DNA of 64,000 nucleotides from Pleurodeles waltl (taxonomy: Eukaryota; Chordata; Amphibia; Caudata; Salamandridae): NCBI RefSeq assembly GCF_031143425.1, contig NW_027150051.1, forward strand, positions 62,001-126,000, given 5' to 3'. The notes beneath the pieces are model-generated. The model saw nothing but the letters and a program-made list of their open reading frames with translations, ran no database searches and had not been told where the DNA came from. Position numbers and translations under genes: made by a program. Below, piece by piece: positions 1-6,962 of this stretch (position 1 is its first letter; each line of letters opens with the position of its first letter).

Positions 1-47
1 ATGACTAAGCGCGACGCTGTGCCAAATTTGCAAGCCCCACGCGCCGT

Positions 48-60
48 CATTTTCAAAATG
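48..60. repeat. Small palindrome CATTTTCAAAATG
   Basis: Perfect 6-bp arms around one central base, just before the first larger hairpin of the chain. Confidence 0.7.
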
Positions 61-113
61 CAGGGAAGCGCCGTATTTAGTAGAATACGGCGCACCCCTG
101 TGCTTCCCCCTGC
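60..113. repeat. Hairpin 1 of the chain (inner stem 68-93)
   Basis: Inner arms GCGCCGTATT and AATACGGCGC around TAGTAG pair over 10 bp. An outer stem pairs GCAGGGAAGC (60-69) with GCTTCCCCCTGC (102-113), overlapping the inner stem by two bases. The inner fifth pair is C-G in units 1 and 4, T-A in units 13 and 14, and C with A (G-U on a minus-strand RNA) elsewhere. Confidence 0.8.
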
Positions 114-140
114 GCCAGCTCTAAATTAGCTGCTGAGCGC

Positions 141-184
141 CAACGCAGCCGTTCTTGCACCATGGTACAAGGATGACTGCGTTG
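141..184. repeat. Hairpin 2: 44-nt near-perfect palindrome
   Basis: Two 22-nt arms meet at CCATGG with no loop. 18 of 22 positions are Watson-Crick paired and the other four are transitions, so they become wobbles on one strand or the other. Confidence 0.85.
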
Positions 185-196
185 AGGGGGAAATTG

Positions 197-232
197 TTTT
201 TGTGCAGGAAGGGACACCTTCCTGCCCAAAAA
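197..232. repeat. Hairpin 3: 16-bp stem, GACA loop
   Basis: Arms 197-212 and 217-232 pair at 15 of 16 positions, with GCAGGAAGG/CCTTCCTGC perfect next to the loop. Confidence 0.85.
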
Positions 233-252
233 AAAAATCTTCAATGGTGATT

Positions 253-302
253 TGCTCTTACTTCTATGTGTGCTGCAGAATGCATCACACATAGAAAGAG
301 CA
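253..302. repeat. Hairpin 4: 17-bp stem with a 3-nt bulge
   Basis: Arms 253-272 and 286-302 pair fully apart from the ACT bulge at 260-262. The loop is 13 nt. Confidence 0.85.
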
Positions 303-308
303 AAAACA

Positions 309-332
309 AGGAGAAATGAAAACATTTCTCCT
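309..332. repeat. Hairpin 5: perfect 10-bp stem, AAAA loop
   Basis: AGGAGAAATG and CATTTCTCCT flank AAAA. Confidence 0.85.
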
Positions 333-343
333 CAGTGCGCCAC

Positions 344-372
344 TCTAACGACACCCCTGGGATGGCGTTGGA
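344..372. repeat. Hairpin 6: 13-bp stem, two mismatches
   Basis: Arms 344-356 and 360-372 pair with one wobble and two mismatches. Confidence 0.65.
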
Positions 373-386
373 TTTTGGTGCTGACG

Positions 387-412
387 CAGATTTACGCCAA
401 CTCCTAAATCTG
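387..412. repeat. Hairpin 7: perfect 8-bp stem
   Basis: CAGATTTA and TAAATCTG around a 10-nt loop. The arm resembles the terminal repeat of the element. Confidence 0.75.
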
Positions 413-430
413 GAGCAGTATCAAAATGCT

Positions 431-466
431 ATGGTGTTGCTGTGGCACACTCCCAACAACACCCAT
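431..466. repeat. Hairpin 8: 12-bp stem with a 1-nt bulge
   Basis: ATGGTGTTGCTG pairs with CCAACAACACCCAT, with one bulged base and a wobble. Confidence 0.65.
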
Positions 467-471
467 TGCAC

Positions 472-506
472 GCCCCTTCCAGGGAACGCGCTGCGTGCTA
501 AGGGGC
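472..506. repeat. Hairpin 9: 7-bp stem
   Basis: GCCCCTT and AAGGGGC enclose 21 bases with a small inner stem ACGC/GCGT. Confidence 0.5.
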
Positions 507-507
507 C

Positions 508-564
508 GTATTTACAAGGTGGTGTTAAGCCACAAAAAGTGGCTGAACGCCATCTTGTAAATAC
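508..564. repeat. Hairpin 10: 57-nt hairpin, 26-bp stem
   Basis: The strongest foldback of the chain. Arms 508-533 and 539-564 pair at 25 of 26 positions counting two G-T wobbles (519-553, 523-549), with one A-G mismatch (527-545) and an AAAAA loop. Size and pairing are like those of a short small-RNA precursor. Apart from A/T ends (TTTACAAG) it is unrelated to the terminal repeats. Confidence 0.9.
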
Positions 565-579
565 CGCGCAGTGCATAGT

Positions 580-616
580 GCCACCGGGGTGTCACTAAAA
601 GTGATGCTCCGGTGGC
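580..616. repeat. Hairpin 11: 16-bp stem, TAAAA loop
   Basis: Arms 580-595 and 601-616 pair fully with three wobbles in unit 1. Most other units carry GGCGTCAC here, which turns one wobble into a true pair. Confidence 0.85.
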
Positions 617-640
617 GATAGGGCCTCGTAAGTCTGGCAC

Positions 641-910
641 TTTATTTGCTCAAGGTGTGTGTTCTTGGTGAGGGCAGGAAAGCTATTTTCGCTCTCGTAC
701 CTTCCTTCCTTGGCTGGCTTGAATGCTGTAGGCTCAGGCTTCATTGCAAAGGTCAAACAGTGAGCAACTGACTGCCGTAAGCTGGCGCAACTCCTCTTGG
801 TGAGCTGTGACAGATGCCCCAGGAGCGTAGTACCTCACGATGGTGAGGGATAGACACAGTCTCTTTTATCTCAGCTTGCCTGTCAGGTGAGGCAGGAAAT
901 GCAAATACTG
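641..910. other. Spacer between hairpin element and decayed tRNA-Val
   Basis: No gene seen. It holds a small perfect stem CCTCAC/GTGAGG near 836-851 and an octamer-like ATGCAAAT at 899-906 with nothing suitable beside it. Confidence 0.6.
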
Positions 911-985
911 TGAAAAAGCCCAGCGTCTCGAACCAGGGACCTTTCGCATGTGAGGTGCGCATGATAACCACTACACTAGACAAAC
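911..985 (-). pseudogene. Decayed tRNA-Val(CAC), unit 1
   Basis: Recognisable copy of the tRNA-Val at 2847-2919: minus-strand GTGTAGTGGTTATC, CTCACAT around the anticodon CAC, and GGTTCGAG are kept. The anticodon stem is broken (CGCAC/GCGAA, three mismatches), two bases are inserted in the T arm, and the acceptor 3' strand has become a run of T (complement at 913-917) that cannot pair with GTTTGTC and would itself end pol III transcription. Its 5' third is duplicated next to it at 1031-1050. Confidence 0.88.
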
Positions 986-1091
986 AGACACACTTGCCAG
1001 CTTGCTTCATGTGGCTATGCATTGTACTGGAACCACCACACTATGGAAACAGACACACCTGCTTGCTTTATGTGGCTATGCATTGGACTGG
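966..1091. repeat. Tandem duplication holding a tRNA-Val 5' fragment
   Basis: Bases 966-1030 and 1031-1091 are adjacent imperfect copies of one segment: the 5' third of the decayed tRNA-Val plus its upstream flank, both ending in GTGGCTATGCATTG and ACTGG. They differ by a 4-base indel (CCAG) and a few substitutions. The second copy, minus strand 1031-1050, begins GTTTCCATAGTG, a truncated tRNA-Val 5' end. The structure recurs at the same offset (unit start plus 965 to plus 1090) in every unit. Confidence 0.85.
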
Positions 1092-1432
1092 GATGCAAGG
1101 ATGAGGGCCAATGTTCATGACGCTCAAAGCTGAGCCTTCCGGAACACGATCTCTTCCCTTGGAAGAAAGGAACTGGGATCACTTTCATTCCAAGAGGTGA
1201 TTTCAGAACTGGACCCGAAATTACCATGGAGAAGCACTGTGCATTTAATGTTCCTACGAGCACTGCTGCTCCAGCACAGAAAAGCAGTTGCAAAGAAATC
1301 TCGCATACCTTCATGATGCTGAACCGTCTCGACGCCAGTATAAAGCATGTATTGCATTGCAACATGACATCTTACAAGAGTGAAAAGCAGAAATACTCCT
1401 GTTTAAAACACAGACTGAACCTATAAAGGTAG
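1092..1432. other. Spacer between tRNA-Val fragment and decayed tRNA-Pro
   Basis: No gene, repeat or promoter recognised. Open frames here are short and cross into the tRNA relics. Unit 5 lacks one base of this spacer. Confidence 0.6.
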
Positions 1433-1504
1433 GGGTTTGTCTGGGATTTGAACCGAGGTCCTCTCACACCCGAAGCGAGAATCATACCCCTATACCAACT
1501 AGAC
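1433..1504 (-). pseudogene. Decayed tRNA-Pro with anticodon CGG, unit 1
   Basis: Aligns without gaps to the tRNA-Pro at 3308-3379. The anticodon arm is sound (CTCGC/GTGAG with one wobble, loop TTCGGGT, anticodon CGG). The acceptor GTCTAGT/ACAAACC has mismatches at 2-71, 3-70 and 5-68, and the T stem CTCGG/CCCAG mismatches at 51-63. The A and B boxes are recognisable. The first TTTT on the minus strand is 24 bases downstream. I call it a pseudogene because of the acceptor stem, although the intact anticodon arm leaves open a stably transcribed RNA. Confidence 0.8.
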
Positions 1505-1832
1505 TGCCGCTGCATAGTCATTTGAAACATCTTCTGAAGCGTCTTTCCGAAAAGCAGGGCCATTTGGAGGCTCTCTCTCTCTAAGCGTGCCATAGCAATT
1601 GATGTTTTCTGTCAAGGATTTTTTGTTTGTCTCTAGCAAGGCAAGAGGTAGTCAAAATGCCCTGTGCCAGTGAGCTGAACTAGGGCACTGATGTGAAAAG
1701 CAGACCCTTTCTGGTAGTTGTAACCCGCTGCAAGTCATGGACCCTTGCACCTTAGACTTCCCAACCAGAAGCACTGAAGGGCCTGCTAGCTCTTGAGCCA
1801 GAGGAGCATGCCTCTTGGATTCAAGCACACTT

Positions 1833-1853
1833 GCTCGATCAGCGCTCGATCAG
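1833..1853. repeat. 10-bp minisatellite, two-copy form
   Basis: GCTCGATCAG occurs twice with one base between. This is the short allele of class B and C units and of unit 5. Confidence 0.8.
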
Positions 1854-2417
1854 GCGAGATTTATATTAGTGGCTCATAGGCCTGAAACACTCACCTGGGA
1901 GACGCAGGGTGGCTGATTTCCCGGAATGGCCCTTGATGGGGAAATCACCTCCTTTCCCCCGCCTCATTTCAGAATTGTGTGCTAGTCGCAAGACAGTGTT
2001 CAGGGGTTCATGGGTACTGCCTACTCCCAGCTGCCTCTCTGTCTTCTTCATGTAAATTGCAAGTCACGAGGAGGCACCATTGCCAATATGCTCCGCCCAC
2101 CTAACCAAGAAACCTAGTTTGAGCTTGTCTGCCTGTGTTGTTGCAGGGGCAGTGTCTTCTTTGCCCAAAAGGTGGCAGGAGAGCCTCACTTCAAACGATA
2201 GAATCAACTGCTTAAGTAGAAACCAGCATGGTAGTTACTGTCATAAAGTGCAGCTCTAACAGAAGGTGTGCCTGAGACGTCCCTTCCAGTAATACACAGA
2301 ATTTTGATTGAGGGCCCAGCCGATGGGTTGGTGGATTTCTCCTCACATGCCACAGCAGCTTCCAAAGATAGTGGTGTGAGGAGCTGGCTCTGCAAGCAGA
2401 GCAAGATTTAAGGGAAG

Positions 2418-2421
2418 AAAA
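2418..2421 (-). terminator. Pol III T-run after tRNA-Leu
   Basis: TTTT on the minus strand, 6 bases past the discriminator; kept in every unit. Confidence 0.75.
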
Positions 2422-2427
2422 TACACC

Positions 2428-2539
2428 TGTCAGAAGTGGGATTTGAACCCACGCCTCCATGAAGAGACCAGAAGGCTCAGCTTCACTGAAGATCAAGCTC
2501 TCTTGAGTCTGGCGCCTTAGACCACTCGGCCATCCTGAC
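2428..2539 (-). tRNA. tRNA-Leu(CAA), intron-containing, unit 1
   Basis: Decodes UUG. Read on the minus strand it begins GTCAGGATGGCCGAGTGG, with an A box, an anticodon stem CCAGA/TCTGG around CAA (complement at 2503-2505), a long variable arm, the T loop TTCAAAT and discriminator A at 2428. The acceptor stem GTCAGGA/TTCTGAC pairs throughout, with one G-T wobble. A 28-nt intron lies at 2474-2501, just after the base 3' of the anticodon, the normal site for nuclear tRNA-Leu(CAA); the mature length would be 84 nt. TTTT (complement at 2418-2421) lies 6 bases past the 3' end. It is the best conserved gene in the array: outside the intron, only units 13, 14 and 15 differ. It sits between tRNA-Val upstream and the decayed tRNA-Pro downstream. 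Confidence 0.96.
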
Positions 2540-2846
2540 AGCCAAAACAGTGTGCAGGTCGGACTCTTCAGTCTGCACTTGTTGATTTTGCCGCTTGCAA
2601 TGTTCCTATCAAAGTCACAGCTTTAAAGGCCCCACAATATAACATGGCCAAGAAAAAAAAAAAAAAACAGAACAAGAAACAATGCACATGCACGACCACC
2701 GAGGGATGCAGATAACTTTTTAGCGTCCTGCAATAGTAAAGCACGTTTTACACAGGTCACAAGTTTTTAAAGGTCATTTCTGTCTAAGTCTGCATTGAGA
2801 GAGACTGAGGTTTTAGGGAGCAAACACAAAAGCTGCTGCTGCCAAG
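2540..2846. other. Spacer between tRNA-Leu and tRNA-Val with A15 tract
   Basis: No gene seen. A run of 15 A lies at 2653-2667; in unit 5 a C-to-A change extends it to 17. On the transcribed minus strand this is a T15 tract, which would stop any pol III read-through from tRNA-Val before tRNA-Leu. Confidence 0.6.
2828..2831 (-). terminator. Pol III T-run after tRNA-Val
   Basis: First TTTT downstream of the gene, 15 bases past the discriminator, so a longer trailer than for Leu or Pro. Confidence 0.6.
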
Positions 2847-2919
2847 TGTTTCTGCCCGGTCTCGAACCGGGGACCTTTCGCGTGTGAGGCGAACGTGATA
2901 ACCACTACACTACAGAAAC
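2847..2919 (-). tRNA. tRNA-Val(CAC), unit 1
   Basis: Decodes GUG. On the minus strand it starts GTTTCTGTAGTGTAGTGG. The acceptor GTTTCTG pairs with CAGAAAC, the anticodon stem TTCGC/GCGAA encloses the loop CTCACAC with anticodon CAC, and the T arm has loop TTCGAGA. The discriminator is A at 2847 and no CCA is encoded. Length is 73 nt, normal for this isoacceptor. All four stems look sound and both internal promoter boxes are present. The first TTTT (complement at 2828-2831) is 15 bases past the 3' end. tRNA-Pro lies 388 bases upstream and tRNA-Leu 307 bases downstream. A decayed relative lies at 911-985 of the same unit. Confidence 0.96.
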
Positions 2920-3307
2920 AAGCTTGCTGGTTTGACTGAAGGAGCACAGTTCCCCTCATATGTTTGCACGATTTCCTCTATACTTTATCAGCAGTTGCTC
3001 GGAATGCGAGGGGTAAGTGTGAAAATTGCAGCGGTGTCAGCCAGCATGCATACACTCAGACGTCCTGAAAAATCCCACAGCTGCGGGCAGAGACAGACAA
3101 ATATCTGATGCCTAAATGCCAGGAAGGAGAGCCTGTGAAATCATCACACAGGGCGCACTGAGAGCAAGCAGGAAGGAAGCCAAGGCATTGTAATCCATTT
3201 TTCGCCTGAGGCAAAAAATATGTTTTGCGCAACAATGCTTCGAGTGGAATGAGAAATGTTGAGGGGTTGTGTATTTTGAGCAGGATTTGATTGTTTTCCG
3301 CTAAAAT
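2920..3307. other. Spacer between tRNA-Val and tRNA-Pro
   Basis: I see nothing here beyond flanking sequence of the two genes. Confidence 0.6.
3303..3306 (-). terminator. Pol III T-run after tRNA-Pro
   Basis: ATTTTAG follows the discriminator almost directly. In unit 16 the changes nearby leave the T-run intact. Confidence 0.75.
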
Positions 3308-3379
3308 GGGCTCGTCCGGGATTTGAACCTGGGACCTCTCGCACCCTAAGCGAGAATCATACCCCTAGACCAACGAGCC
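3308..3379 (-). tRNA. tRNA-Pro(AGG), unit 1
   Basis: Reads CCU (and, after A34-to-inosine editing, CCC and CCA). On the minus strand it starts GGCTCGTTGGTCTAGGGG. The acceptor GGCTCGT/ACGAGCC is fully paired. The anticodon stem CTCGC/GCGAG encloses TTAGGGT with anticodon AGG, the T loop is TTCAAAT and the discriminator is C at 3308. Length is 72 nt, normal for the family. The T stem is CCAGG/CCCGG, so every unit has an A-C mismatch at 51-63 where the vertebrate gene I remember has G-C. TTTT (complement at 3303-3306) begins one base after the discriminator. Only units 1, 5 and 17 keep G68; the other 14 visible copies have A68, which mismatches C5. Confidence 0.92.
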
Positions 3380-3498
3380 TGGGCACAGAAATGCAACGGC
3401 TCCGACCCTGCTCGGAGGGTTCGTGACAGAGAGTGGGAGACTACATCCCAAAGCAAGAAACTGCACATGGTGCTCTCTTCTGCAGTACGACTAGAGTC
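3380..3498. other. Spacer upstream of tRNA-Pro
   Basis: The 5' flank of tRNA-Pro. It holds a small perfect hairpin CTCCGA/TCGGAG near 3400-3417. Confidence 0.55.
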
Positions 3499-3533
3499 AT
3501 TTGCATGGTCTTCATCGAACATGACATAAAAAG
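3499..3533 (+). promoter_or_regulatory. Octamer and TATA-like pair upstream of the hairpin element
   Basis: ATTTGCAT (3499-3506) is a perfect octamer motif; ATAAAAAG (3526-3533) follows 19 bases later. The spacing resembles octamer/TATA promoters of H2B and immunoglobulin genes. A start 25-30 bases past the TATA-like box would fall at about 3551-3563, right at the left end of the hairpin element (3555). It recurs at unit start minus 75 in every unit. Either motif could be a chance match. Confidence 0.3.
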
Positions 3534-3554
3534 CCTCTATCCTTTAGACATTTT

Positions 3555-4213
3555 GGCCCAGATTTACAAGAAAATGACTAAGCGCGACGCTGTGCCAAAT
3601 TTGCAAGCCCCACGCGCCGTCATTTTCAAAATGCAGGGAAGCGCCGTATTTAGTAGAATACAGCGCACCCCTGTGCTTCCCCCTGCACCAGCTCTAAATT
3701 AGCTGCTGAGCGCCAACGCAGCCGTTCTTGCACCATGGTACAAGGATGACTGCGTTGAGGGGGAAATTGTTTTTGTGCAGGAAGGGACACCTTCCTGCCC
3801 AAAAAAAAAATCTTCAATGGTGATTTGCTCTTACTTCTATGTGTGCTGCAGAATGCATCACACATAGAAAGAGCAAAAACAAGGAGAAATGAAAACATTT
3901 CTCCTCAGTGCGCCACTCTAACGACACCCCTGGGATGGCGTTGGATTTTGGTGCTGACGCAGATTTACGCCAACTCCTAAATCTGGAGCAGCATCAAAAT
4001 GCTATGGTGTTGCTGTGGCACACTCCCAACAACACCCATTGCACGCCCCTTCCAGGGAACGCGCTGCGTGCTAAGGGGCCGTATTTACAAGGTGGTGTTA
4101 AGCCACAAAAAGTGGCTGAACGCCATCTTGTAAATACCGCGCAGTGCATAGTGCCACCGGGGCGTCACTAAAAGTGATGCTCCGGTGGCGATAGGGCCTT
4201 GTAAGTCTGGCAC
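3555..4213. mobile_element. Hairpin-chain element, unit 2
   Basis: First complete copy; both terminal repeats are visible (3555-3570 and 4198-4213). Confidence 0.5.
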
Positions 4214-4483
4214 TTTATTTGCTCAAGGTGTGTGTTCTTGGTGAGGGCAGGAAAGCTATTTTCGCTCTCGTACCTTCCTTCCTTGGCTGGCTTGAATGCT
4301 GTAGGCTCAGGCTTCATTGCAAAGGTCAAACAGTGAGCAACTGACTGCCGTAAGCTGGCGCAACTCCTCTTGGTGAGCTGTGACAGATGCCCCAGGAGCG
4401 TAGTACCTCACGATGGTGAGGGATAGACACAGTCTCTTTTATCTCAGCTTGCCTGTCAGGTGAGGCAGGAAATGCAAATACTG

Positions 4484-4558
4484 TGAAAAAGCCCAGCGAC
4501 TCGAACCAGGGACCTTTCGCATGTGAGGTGCGCATGATAACCACTACACTAGACAAAC
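4484..4558 (-). pseudogene. Decayed tRNA-Val, unit 2
   Basis: Class A form of the T arm (plus strand CAGCGACTCG). Confidence 0.88.
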
Positions 4559-5005
4559 AGACACACTTGCCGGCTTGCTTCATGTGGCTATGCATTGTAC
4601 TGGAACCACCACACTATGGAAACAGACACACCTGCTTGCTTTATGTGGCTATGCATTGGACTGGGATGCAAGGATGAGGGCCAATGTTCATGACGCTCAA
4701 AGCTGAGCCTTCCGGAACACAATCTCTTCCCTTGGAAGAAAGGAACTGGGATCACTTTCATTCCAAGAGGTGATTTCAGAACTGGACCCGAAATTACCAT
4801 GGAGAAGCACTGTGCATTTAATGTTCCTACGAGCACTGCTGCTCCAGCACAGAAAAGCAGTTGCAAAGAAATCTCGCATACCTTCATGATGCTGAACCGT
4901 CTCGACGCCAGTATAAAGCATGTATTGCATTGCAACATGACATCTTACAAGAGTGAAAAGCAGAAATACTCCTGTTTAAAACACAGACTGAACCTATAAA
5001 GGTAG

Positions 5006-5077
5006 GGGTTTGTCTGGGATTTGAACCGAGGTCCTCTCACACCCGAAGCGAGAATCATACCCCTATACCAACTAGAC
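5006..5077 (-). pseudogene. Decayed tRNA-Pro(CGG), unit 2
   Basis: Same sequence as unit 1. Confidence 0.8.
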
Positions 5078-5405
5078 TGCCGCTGCATAGTCATTTGAAA
5101 CATCTTCTGAAGCGTCTTTCCGAAAAGCAGGGCCATTTGGAGGCTCTCTCTCTCTAAGCGTGCCATAGCAATTGATGTTTTCTGTCAAAGATTTTTTGTT
5201 TGTCTCTAGCAAGGCAAGAGGTAGTCAAAATGCCCTGTGCCAGTGAGCTGAACTAGGGCACTGATGTGAAAAGCAGACCCTTTCTGGTAGTTGTAACCCG
5301 CTGCAAGTCATGGACCCTTGCACCTTAGACTTCCCAACCAGAAGCACTGAAGGACCTGCTAGCTCTTGAGCCAGAGGAGCATGCCTCTTGGATTCAAGCA
5401 CACTT

Positions 5406-5436
5406 GCTTGATCAGCGCTCAATCAGGCTCGATCAG
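5406..5436. repeat. 10-bp minisatellite, three-copy form
   Basis: GCTTGATCAG, GCTCAATCAG and GCTCGATCAG in a row. The extra copy accounts for the 3583-bp length of class A units and of units 9, 12, 15 and, as far as seen, 18. Confidence 0.85.
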
Positions 5437-6010
5437 GTGAGATTTATATTAGTGGCTCATAGGCCTGAAACACTCACCTGGGAGACGCAGGGTGGCTGAT
5501 TTCCCGGAATGGCCCTTGATGGGGAAATCACCTCCTTTCCCCCGCCTCATTTCAGAATTGTGTGCTAGTCGCAAGACAGTGTTCAGGGGTTCATGGGTAC
5601 TGCCTACTCCCAGCTGCCTCTCTGTCTTCTTCATGTAAATTGCAAGTCACGAGGAGGCACCATTGCCAATATGCTCCGCCCACCTAACCAAAAAACCTAG
5701 TTTGAGCTTGTCTGCCTGTGTTGTTGCAGGGGCAGTGTCTTCTTTGCCCAAAAGGTGGCAGGAGAGCCTCACTTCAAACAATAGAATCAACTGCTTAAGT
5801 AGAAACCAGCATGGTAGTTACTGTCATAAAGTGCAGCTCTAACAGAAGGTGTGCCTGAGACGCCCCTTCCAGTAATACACAGAATTTTGATTGAGGGCCC
5901 AGCCGATGGGTTGGTGGATTTCTCCTCACATGCCACAGCAGCTTCCAAAGATAGTGGTGTGAGGAGCTGGCTCTGCAAGCAGAGCAAGATTTAAGGGAAG
6001 AAAATACACC

Positions 6011-6122
6011 TGTCAGAAGTGGGATTTGAACCCACGCCTCCATGAAGAGACCAGAAGGCTCAGCTTCCCTGAAGATCAAGCTCTCTTGAGTCTGGCGCCT
6101 TAGACCACTCGGCCATCCTGAC
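6011..6122 (-). tRNA. tRNA-Leu(CAA), unit 2
   Basis: The mature part matches unit 1. The intron differs by one base (plus strand CCCTGAAG), shared with unit 6. Confidence 0.95.
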
Positions 6123-6429
6123 AGCCAAAACAGTGTGCAGGTCGGACTCTTCAGTCTGCACTTGTTGATTTTGCCGCTTGCAATGTTCCTATCAAAGTCA
6201 CAGCTTTAAAGGCCCCACAATATAACATGGCCAAGAAAAAAAAAAAAAAACAGAACAAGAAACAATGCACATGCACGACCACCGAGGGATACAGATAACT
6301 TTTTAGCGTCCTGCAATAGTAAAGCACGTTTTACACAGGTCACAAGTTTTTAAAGGTCATTTCTGTCTAAGTGTGCATTGAGAGAGCCTGAGGTTTTAGG
6401 GAGCAAACACAAAAGCTGCTGCTGCCAAG

Positions 6430-6502
6430 TGTTTCTGCCCGGTCTCGAACCGGGGACCTTTCGCGTGTGAGGTGAACGTGATAACCACTACACTACAGAA
6501 AC
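6430..6502 (-). tRNA. tRNA-Val(CAC), unit 2, anticodon-stem mismatch
   Basis: The anticodon stem 5' strand is TTCAC instead of TTCGC, giving an A-C mismatch at 30-40. The change is shared with unit 6. The other stems are intact. Confidence 0.88.
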
Positions 6503-6890
6503 AAGCTTGCTGGTTTGACTGAAGGAGCACAGTTCCCCTCATATGTTTGCACGATTTCCTCTATACTTTATCAGCAGTTGCTTGGAATGCGAGGGGTAAG
6601 TGTGAAAATTGCAGCGGTGTCAGCCAGCATGCATACACTCAGACGTCCTGAAAAATCCCACAGCTGCGGGCAGAGACAGACAAATATCTGATGCCTAAAT
6701 GCCAGGAAGGAGAGCCTGTGAAATCATCACACAGGGCGCACTGAGAGCAAGCAGGAAGGAAGCCAAGGCATTGTAATCCATTTTTCGCCTGAGGCAAAAA
6801 ATATGTTTTGCGCAACAGTGCTTCGAGTGGAATGAGAAATGTTGAGGGGTTGTGTATTTTGAGCAGGATTTGATTGTTTTCCGCTAAAAT

Positions 6891-6962
6891 GGGCTTGTCC
6901 GGGATTTGAACCTGGGACCTCTCGCACCCTAAGCGAGAATCATACCCCTAGACCAACGAGCC
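6891..6962 (-). tRNA. tRNA-Pro(AGG), unit 2, C5-A68 mismatch
   Basis: The acceptor 3' strand is ACAAGCC, the majority form in this array. Anticodon arm unchanged. Confidence 0.85.

Larger units (their letters stand above)
1..640. mobile_element. Hairpin-chain, MITE-like element, unit 1 (left end outside window)
   Basis: About 660 bp made almost wholly of consecutive inverted repeats (itemised for this copy at 48-616). In complete copies the ends are GGCCCAGATTTACAAG and CTTGTAAGTCTGGCAC, which form a terminal inverted repeat with 13 of 16 matches. It has no credible ORF. A non-autonomous DNA transposon or other foldback element now captured in the tDNA unit fits best; a structured noncoding RNA gene is the alternative. 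No clear target-site duplication is visible (only short T-rich flanks). The class C right end reads CTCGTAAG, one base off the repeat. Confidence 0.5.
1505..2427. other. Longest spacer, between decayed tRNA-Pro and tRNA-Leu
   Basis: No gene seen in 923 bases. Contents are a short CT repeat near 1568-1581, a 10-bp minisatellite at 1833-1853, and an inverted repeat TGATTTCCC/GGGAAATCA (1914-1947). Confidence 0.6.
1..3573. repeat. tDNA repeat unit 1 (class C, 3573 bp)
   Basis: The class C marker is CCTCGTAAG near position 624. It shares with unit 4 a fully paired hairpin at 68-93 and a GGTGTCAC variant near 588. Its tRNA-Pro keeps the intact acceptor base, as in units 5 and 17. Confidence 0.95.

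Noticed and set aside
899..906. ATGCAAAT octamer beside the decayed tRNA-Val
   Set aside because: It lies 4 bases past the 3' side of the relic and has no TATA-like box at a useful distance; treated as chance.
1319..1340. B-box-like GGTTCAGCATC on the minus strand
   Set aside because: No matching A box or tRNA fold around it.
1015..1365. Recurring 60-124 codon open frames on both strands, the same set in each unit
   Set aside because: They are short, overlap each other and the tRNA genes in several frames, have no recognisable domain, and recur only because the DNA repeats. I annotated none as protein-coding.
1568..1582. CT dinucleotide run
   Set aside because: Only about five or six repeats, constant in the units I compared; too short to call a meaningful microsatellite.
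2653..2667. Poly-A tail of a retroposon (SINE)
   Set aside because: No B-box-bearing SINE body or target-site duplication is visible on the plus strand to its left; the nearest tRNA sequence is the minus-strand tRNA-Leu.
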